Of a stretch of DNA of 64,000 nucleotides, positions 57,697 through 64,000 are shown piece by piece. A model generated the notes under the pieces. That model saw nothing but the letters and a program-made list of their open reading frames with translations. It searched no databases and was not told where the DNA came from. This stretch comes from Physella acuta (taxonomy: Eukaryota; Mollusca; Gastropoda; Physidae), in contig NW_026732542.1 in assembly GCF_028476545.1 (NCBI RefSeq), positions 62,001 through 126,000 on the forward strand, given 5' to 3'. The stretch's first letter is position 1. Every line of letters starts with the position of its first letter. A program made the position numbers and the translations under genes.

Positions 57697-57891
57697 GTCC
57701 CTAGTACCCCCTCTCTCCCCTTCATCATTGTTGCTCCCCAGTTTTTGCTTGGCCTGGCTCTTTTTCGTTTTTCTAATTTAAAAAAAAAGAAATAAACTTA
57801 AAAACGTCGCACAAACTCGAAAAATACGCCATTTTAATAAAAAGAAAAGAAAATCTCCACCCCCCCCTCCCGCCCCCCACCCCAAAATAGC

Positions 57892-58299
57892 ATGTCTGAC
57901 CCTAACGCGGCATGTTACAGCCACGCCGACTTCGTGATGACTTTAATAGTTACAAACACCCCGCCAAAATTACCAGACGTGTCTCCACAGTCTGTGATAA
58001 ACGCTGTTGACAGCGCCAGAAAATTGCAGCAGTTTGACGTGCGCACGTGTGGTCGTCACACAGACCTGCACCAGATCACGTCACGTGATTGCCGTGTTAT
58101 GAGTTATGAGAAAACTATACCAAGAATATACGTTCGGCATTTGAAAGAATCGCGGTTCTTGTGTAAACGTAAACGCCACTGGGCTAAAAAAAAAAGTATT
58201 TTAAAAAAAAAAATGGAATCGCTGTTAGAATCTGTTCATAATAGGTTTAGTGCGAGCGTTAGGATTATGTTAAGGTCTGTATCAGAGTTAGGATTATAA
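57892..58299 (+). CDS. Unrecognised frame; first half weakly TIMP/netrin-like
   Basis: The first 65 or so residues look coding and resemble the N-terminal part of TIMP-type netrin domains: SDPNAACYSHADFVMTLIV (compare the family's HP...CxxADxV), then FDVRTCGRHTDLHQ. A pyrimidine tract ending AAAATAG just before the ATG could be an acceptor, making this an internal exon rather than a gene start. The second half is lysine-rich, from A-runs, and is probably intron. No partner exons were identified. It may equally be a chance frame. Confidence 0.25.
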   Translation: MSDPNAACYSHADFVMTLIVTNTPPKLPDVSPQSVINAVDSARKLQQFDVRTCGRHTDLHQITSRDCRVMSYEKTIPRIYVRHLKESRFLCKRKRHWAKKKSILKKKMESLLESVHNRFSASVRIMLRSVSELGL

Positions 58300-58319
58300 C
58301 TAAAATTTGTATTAGGTTT

Positions 58320-58590
58320 AAGATCTATTTCTTGGGTAGGATCGTGTAAATTTCCCCCTGACGATATCGATGTCATGGTGGTATCGATACTGTTTTAAAA
58401 AAAAACTAGCTTCGATACGCCCCGCCGGCGTTTTCACAAGTACAATTATTTGTAGCAGTTACGCGTCAGATGTCACAGGTTCAATAGAAAATTACTGTAA
58501 TTTTATTTTTACGATACCCAGTTCATGAAATATTACGTTAAAAAATATAATTTTTACATTTATTTTGCTGGGGCTATTTATAGATCGCAT
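58320..58590. other. No gene seen
   Basis: Contains GGTATCGATACTG/ATCGATGTCATGGTGG-type short palindromic sequence only. Confidence 0.35.
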
Positions 58591-58595
58591 GACAG

Positions 58596-58818
58596 CGTGG
58601 CGAATGGTAGAGTTTACGACGATTAACTCGAAAGTCCTGAGTTTGGATGCCTGTTAAAGTCCACCTAGCTCTGATGGGTACCTGACTTAAGTAGGGAAAC
58701 AAAGGGCGGCTGGGCATTGTGCTGACCACACTATCCTCTTGTATGCTAAGGTCAATGAATCAGATGGAGTACACTTCACTGAAACAGATGAACTCTACTT
58801 CATTTGTGGAATTTGTCT
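58596..58818 (+). mobile_element. SINE family 1, near full length
   Basis: Head GGCGAATGGTAGAGTTTACG, AACTCGAAAGTCCTGAGTTT, body AGCTCTGATGGGTACCTGAC and GGCTGGGCATTGTGCTGACC. The tail is present twice (GGAGTACACTTCACTG, then GATGAACTCTACTTCATTTG), a first step of tail duplication. Confidence 0.88.
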
Positions 58819-58819
58819 G

Positions 58820-60000
58820 GGAAACGAACGTGCAAAAAGCTGATGATGATTTATAGAACAGGGATTTACTCGGCATTTCTTTAGACTCCTACAGACTTGG
58901 TCTAATATGGATCTCTAGTCGGGGTGATTAGTGTATCAGTAACTCAAAGCTAACCTAACACGCATACCGTCTGAGAGCGACTGATGCCCTATCGAAGTTG
59001 ATATTCTGTGACTACTCGGAAGCGACTGGCGCTCTACGGAATGTGATATTCTGTGGCCGGAAATTAAAATTATATTTTTTTCTTTCTTTCAAGATTAAAT
59101 ATCGGATTGGAGTCTGGGGCTGATCTAAAAATAGATTAACATGAAGGCTTTGAAATTATTTTGTTATTATTTAAGAAGGAGGTTTGAAATGCAATTATTT
59201 TAGTTATTAGTAGCGACAGGTAATTAATAAGATTCACTTGTCAAATTTCAATATTAGAATAAGTCGGGTGGATGGGGTGTGAGGAGTGGTGGACAGGTCA
59301 GGTGGGGGTGAGTGGGAGTGGGGAGGGGGGCTAGGGGGTATAAATGGCGGGGAAAAAACACACCCTTCCATATATTAGAACCCCAGATCTTCTATTCGAA
59401 AGCGACGCCCTTACGTATTTACCTTGCGTCATTAACAGCAATAAGGCCAGGAAATTGTCAGATTTTTTTTTACAGAAGTTTAAAAATTATTTCTTTCTTG
59501 AGAAAAAGCTGGGTCTAATAGAGTTTACTTTATCAACTTTTTGACACATTCTTTGAGAAAATAGAACCTTTTTTAATGTGGTTTTTTTCCATCCCTTAGC
59601 TAGAGATGAATTTAAAAATTGAACAGTAAAATTATTATAGAAACAAGACTATTAAAATAATCACACGGAAAAAAGCCAACAAATAACAATTTAATTAATT
59701 TAAAACCACTAATTAATTTGAAACATTAGAATAGATTAATCCGTTTCACAAATAATATTTTGATTCCTTGCTGTACGTGATTTTGAAGTTGTGTTTATTT
59801 TTTAAATTTTACATTACATTTTAATTTAATTAAAATTGACCCGATTTCCGATATAAAAAGTTAGGAATAATTACAGTTTAAATTGAAATAATCTTCAATA
59901 TTATTTAAAGAAACTTGAAACTGTTGCTTATTTTCGGTATCGTTGTTTATTTCTAAAGAGCTTGTGTTCAATTTTTTTTTTTACAGATGAAGCTCAATAG
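58820..60000. other. AT-rich stretch, no gene seen
   Basis: Two related blocks near 58985 and 59030 (TGATATTCTGTG) and a G-rich stretch at 59265-59345. No supported exon. Confidence 0.4.
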
Positions 60001-60007
60001 CTGGGAA

Positions 60008-60230
60008 ATGCAATCCATCTAGGAGAGACAACTCCAAAACTAAAGAACTGCTGCCTTGTGGTTTGTTCTTGGGTAGACAAGGGCTAGGGAAGCAAATTCA
60101 GAAAGAAAATAGTTTGAAATCGGAGTCAATGACCTGCCTATAATGCGCATAACTAGTTGACACGTAATAATTAAATGTGTTAGAAGAAATTCAGTCCAAC
60201 ATTATATTATAGAACGAAGAAAGAAAAAGG
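60008..60230 (+). mobile_element. SINE family 2, 3' part (plus)
   Basis: CAACTCCAAAACTAAAGAAC, GCTGCCTTGTGGTTTGTTCT and the end part match the element strand of the copies at 9010 and 21290. The tRNA-like head is absent. Confidence 0.75.
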
Positions 60231-60234
60231 TTTA

Positions 60235-61550
60235 ACATAATCAAGTACACACCAAATTGAATAAAATATACAAAAATTCCAGATTAGTCGTAAATTCTGT
60301 TACATTAGCAGAGAAGTGTGGGACCCCCCCCCCCCCACCCATCTTGGTAGAAAACCACGTAATATGGGTAAACTTTTTTATTTACTTATTCACTACCTCC
60401 ATATCTTTTCTTTACGTAAACGACACCATCGTTTGTTATTGTAAAGGTTTTTTGTTTTGTTAATTTTTTTCTTTTACTTTCACTCATCCTGCAATTTTTA
60501 AAACTCTTTAAACTGGTTTAAATTATACCACCATCAGTGAAGCAGGCAGGTGGGCGTTAGGAGGTTTAGAATCACGTTTAGAATCTATACCGTTTTCACT
60601 CTTTAAGACTTCCATATCAAACATGAACAATTAAAGGCGGCAGGCCCCCAGCGATATGATGGCTTATGTATTTAGCGATAAGATTACCTACACACGATCT
60701 TAATAAAAGTCTGGGACATAGAGTGATGGTAAGATGGATCAGGCGGACATTTTAAATTGATATCTGCATTCAATAAAGCTCGGTTTACATAGAGAAAAAA
60801 AAGTAGTAGGTCGATGTAAATTTAGAAAAATGGCCTGTGGTTTAAGAAAATGTATCGACCCAAAAGGTACGTCAACAGCCGGTAAATTTCGAATTCATGA
60901 CGTTCTCAAATAGTAGATTGGTATTTTGATTGAAGTACACTTTTATAGTCCATATGCTATTGGCGTATATTATGGAACGTATATAAATATTGTTACACTA
61001 AAGGGAAGACTGAGTTTTGGACTAAAGTGACACATTTGAGAAAGTTTTATGTCAAAACTTGTAATTTTTTAAAAGTATTTTTTTAAAGCATTATTGTTTG
61101 TATAAATTTAAAAAAATCAATAAATATAATGTTGACCATTTTCACATACTATTTTAGAAAAAAAAATTCAGTTTAAAATATGCGAATAGAAAATTGGTTA
61201 TGGCTTTACGATGATAATTTACACTGTTTGTTACTCCCCATTTAGGGAATCAGAATAACTAAGGGATACAACCAAAAACATTGTCTCTAAACCTTTTTAG
61301 TATAGAGAAATTCAACAGAAACAAAGTTTGAAAAAAAAACAAAATTATATAATATTTATATAATATAATCAATTATTAGTAATAACCGATACATTATCTG
61401 TTCGAAATTCTTAAATATTAAATATATAAATTTAATTCAAGTTATAGGTAAAAACTTTTAGCTACGTTACATCTAATTTGTATATGTATGAAAAGTTAGT
61501 GGTTTAATTGCTTATTCTGGCCATTTTTTACGGACGACAATGCATTCCTG
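60235..61550. other. AT-rich stretch, no gene seen
   Basis: Only a short C-run at 60324-60336 and low-complexity AT sequence. Confidence 0.4.
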
Positions 61551-61555
61551 AAACT

Positions 61556-61567
61556 ATGATTTAAGAG

Positions 61568-61607
<40 letters not shown>

Positions 61608-61619
61608 ATTTAAGAGAAT
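61556..61619 (+). mobile_element. Poly(A)-only retroposition scar
   Basis: About 33 A residues (61572-61604) lie between two exact 15-bp copies of ATGATTTAAGAGAAT (61556-61570 and 61605-61619). A target duplication of this length with only a poly(A) insert is what target-primed reverse transcription leaves when it copies just a tail. Confidence 0.75.
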
Positions 61620-61638
61620 AGACCAATCAAATTCAAAT

Positions 61639-62253
61639 GTGGTCCAATTCACCATCTCTCTGGAGAAAGAAGATGTGAAAAGTGTCCCGCACTATATTAT
61701 ACTTAAAAATGAGGCCAACATGGGGAGCAGAGTCCTTATAATCCTCAATGGTAGGAGGGTGCAATGTTGCCACTGCCAGTGTTTCTTCCAGACTTTTTTC
61801 TCCGGGGGGGCACTTGAAATCTTCGGGGGGGCGGTAAACTTTCTTCGGGGGGGGGGGGCGGACACTGTTAAAAGTATATATTTTCTATATAAAATATATA
61901 AATTTCATTTCGTTCGGGGGGGCGGTAAAAATTTTTCGGGGGGGGGGCTTCGCCCCCCCGAAGAGATGCCTGAAAGAAACTCTGGCCACTGCAACACAGA
62001 CAGGCACCTGCCTAAAATGTGTGAGCATTTGAGGACTCGCGCTCTTGACGGCGTCCAGCTAGTAGATGGACAGTACAAGGCAATTGAGCCTTGGGATGCA
62101 AATGATAAAGAAGAAGTTAGGGAGCATCTAAGTAACAATAGAAATTTCTTAAAGCATTGGGACAGTTATGATGTTGACGGAGAAAGACAAAATGAAATGC
62201 TTATAGAAGCAAGGCATATAGAGGTAGTTAGTTATTTACATCTTAGTGTATAA
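61639..62253 (+). mobile_element. Gag/ORF1-like zinc-knuckle fragment carrying a MITE
   Basis: A 204-residue open stretch. The part before the MITE (VPHYIILKNEANMGSRVLI, LNGRR) and the Cys/His residues on both sides of the MITE resemble the region before CCHC zinc knuckles in gag-like or LINE ORF1-like proteins. The part after is acidic (DANDKEEVREHL, NFLKHWDSYDVDG). Only a fragment is present, without polymerase or end repeats, so it is best treated as an old element remnant. The last 100 or so bases match the arm of the foldback element at 43.9 kb. A host gene fragment is a less likely alternative. Confidence 0.45.
61777..61984 (+). mobile_element. hAT-like MITE, family B, perfect 8-bp duplication
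   Basis: Ends CAGTGTTTCTTCCAGAC and GCCTGAAAGAAACTCTG. GCCACTGC occurs on both sides (61769-61776 and 61985-61992). The 208-bp element plus the 8-bp duplication is 216 bases, a multiple of three. It contains the family core TTTCATTTCGTTCGGG and is in the opposite orientation to the copies at 2751 and 5586. Confidence 0.92.
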
Positions 62254-62325
62254 TTTATTTTCTACTTTTAAGTGCATTATTACATAAAAGCTTGTTATTA
62301 AAACGTTTTATCTGAAAAATTTTTT
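62225..62325 (+). repeat. Sequence matching the foldback-element arm
   Basis: TATAATTTATTTTCTACTTT, AAGTGCATTATTACATAAAA and GCTTGTTATTAAAACGTTTT match the right arm of the 43.9/44.5 kb foldbacks over about 100 bases, but without the opposite arm. Confidence 0.8.
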
Positions 62326-62329
62326 TTTA

Positions 62330-62740
62330 AAGAAATGCATTAGTTTACATTTTATTCTGAAAGGATATTGAAAAGCCGTGCGCTGTGTTCTCATTCTACA
62401 GCTAAAAAAATTGTTTCGGGTAGAAAATTACAGTTTTAAATAATGCAAGGATTGGAGAATATAAAAATGTTAGATTGAATGACGCCAATTTATTTTCTCC
62501 ATTTTCCGTAATGAAAACTTCAAGAGTCTTAAGAAAGGGATGGATATTGATAATTATTTGTGTTGGACTGCTTACAATCTTTCTACGGTTGGATTTCATT
62601 GAAGAAGTATCAAATTTTAATGAAGAAATTAATTGCTGTAATTTAGGATCGCATTAAGCATTCGACCCTCGAAGCTAAATATAATTTTTATGTCGAGTTA
62701 CGGGGTTTTAACTGACTAGAGACTTCAGCATTCCAGCACA
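62330..62740. other. AT-rich stretch, nothing recognised
   Basis: No exon or element that I can support. Confidence 0.4.
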
Positions 62741-62747
62741 GAAGACA

Positions 62748-63210
62748 TTTTTGGTATTGGCCTTGACGACTTTAACATCGGCCTTGATGACCTTAACATC
62801 GGCCTTGATGACCTTAACATCGGCCTTGATGACCTTAACATCGGCCTTGATGACCTTAACATCGGCCTTGATGGCCCTTAACATCGGCCTTGATGACTTT
62901 AACATCGGCCTTGATGACCTTAACATCGGCCTTGATGACCTTAACATCGGCCTTGATGGCCCTTAACATCGGCCTTGATGACTTTAACATCGGCCTTGAT
63001 GACCTTAACATCGGCCTTGACGACCTTAAAAATCGGCATTGGTGACCTTAACATCGGCCTTGATGGCCTTAATATCGGCCTTGACGACTTTAACATCGGG
63101 CTTGACGACCTTAATATCGGCCTTGACGACCTTAACATTGGCCTTGACGACTTTAACATCGGCCTTGACGACCTTAACTTCGGCCTTGACGACCTTGACA
63201 TTGGCCTTTG
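62748..63210. repeat. 21-bp minisatellite ATCGGCCTTGATGACCTTAA
   Basis: About 22 units with C/T and G/C variants and occasional one-base indels. Since 21 is a multiple of three, leucine/aspartate-rich (plus) and lysine/valine-rich (minus) frames are open. These are artefacts. Confidence 0.95.
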
Positions 63211-63214
63211 TAAA

Positions 63215-64000
63215 ATGAACCTATATTTCTGTGTATCTCAAATAAACCAATGTTCACTCTATTAACAACTTTAAATTCGTCAACTTTGTTCATTTCCATT
63301 GCGTGCCCAAGCCATGAAGCATATGCCACGATAAGTAAATGGAAAAAAGTGCCATTCTTTCTTTAAGTAAAAAAGTAATTATACCACTGTACCAATAAAT
63401 AAACGAAAAAAAAAAGCCATTATTTAGTTTAAGAAAAAAAGAAATTATGCCATTGTATCGATAAGCAAAGGAAATAATATGCCATTCTTTCGTTACGTAA
63501 AACATATAGGCCTACTATAACATATTATCGATATGTCCCACCTCCAAAATCCAAGTTTTACAAGGCCGCTGAATGTCTATAACAAGGAATTTTGCCATTG
63601 CACTTTTCTGTTTGATATCAAGTGGAGAGGAGAAACCCCGTCGCTTTCTTCTACCCAGGTAAATGTTGAAGGTAAATCTCAGGTGGCACAGGTAGGAAAA
63701 CACCTTCCTTAGTGGCGGAGGTGTAAGATCAAAGTGTGGGTAGAGAGAGAGGGAGAGGGAAAGATAAAGATGGATAGCGACAGAGACTAACTAAAATATG
63801 CCCGTGAATGCATAAACTTGATTGGCTGAGAAGTGTACCAGAGCGCATGACAGGTACAGCGGATGTGTGCTATCCCGTGGTTGACGTGGGCGTAGTCTTG
63901 TTTTAAAATATTGATGCCTTAAAGATGTGGCTGCACATGTCGGGGGGGGGGGGGGCAGAAGGCGAACACTATGTTGTCTACCATATCTATATGTATAGGG
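63215..64000. other. No supported gene
   Basis: Contains three loose copies of GCCATT(C/A)TTT...GTAAAAAAG-type sequence (63350-63500) and a purine-rich stretch at 63740-63765. Confidence 0.45.

Overview
This is a eukaryotic, animal-type window: AT-rich, intron-rich, and full of microsatellites, minisatellites, tRNA-derived SINEs and hAT-type MITEs, with no operons or bacterial signals. Frizzled-type cysteine-rich domains (CRDs), GT-AG introns and a GPI-anchor signal show a metazoan. The repeat style suggests a lophotrochozoan, probably a gastropod mollusc, but that is an inference. All coordinates, exon phases and alignments were read by hand.

1-16 kb (minus strand): the 3' part of an unrecognised gene for a GPI-anchored protein made of repeated six-cysteine modules. 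I reconstruct seven exons whose splice phases all fit. Three modules (each an A exon plus a B exon) are followed by a GPI-signal exon at 1545-1624. Modules 1 and 2 have exactly the same cysteine spacing and sit in paralogous introns. Flanking intron sequence looks better conserved between them than the exons do. The introns carry large minisatellites. One of about 125 x 34 bp grew from a SINE tail, and one of 39 bp grew from the exon-3 end together with its 5' splice site. The 5' (signal-peptide) end was not found.

16-43 kb: no gene that I can support. It holds SINEs (two families), hAT-type MITEs with 8-bp target duplications, and many simple or short tandem arrays.

43.5-45 kb: a tandem duplication of a block holding a GC-rich palindrome and a long hairpin (foldback) element. 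44.99-53 kb (minus strand): a gene for a secreted protein with six Frizzled CRDs, almost all in one 4.2-kb coding exon. That exon ends at a splice donor. A phase-compatible candidate last exon lies at 44989-45110.

53-64 kb: repeats, a weakly TIMP/netrin-like reading frame at 57.9 kb, a gag/ORF1-like zinc-knuckle fragment at 61.6 kb with a MITE inside it, a poly(A)-only retroposition scar, and a 21-bp minisatellite.

No tRNA, rRNA or CRISPR feature was found. The two supported genes both encode extracellular cysteine-rich proteins on the same strand. Nothing in the sequence shows that they act together.
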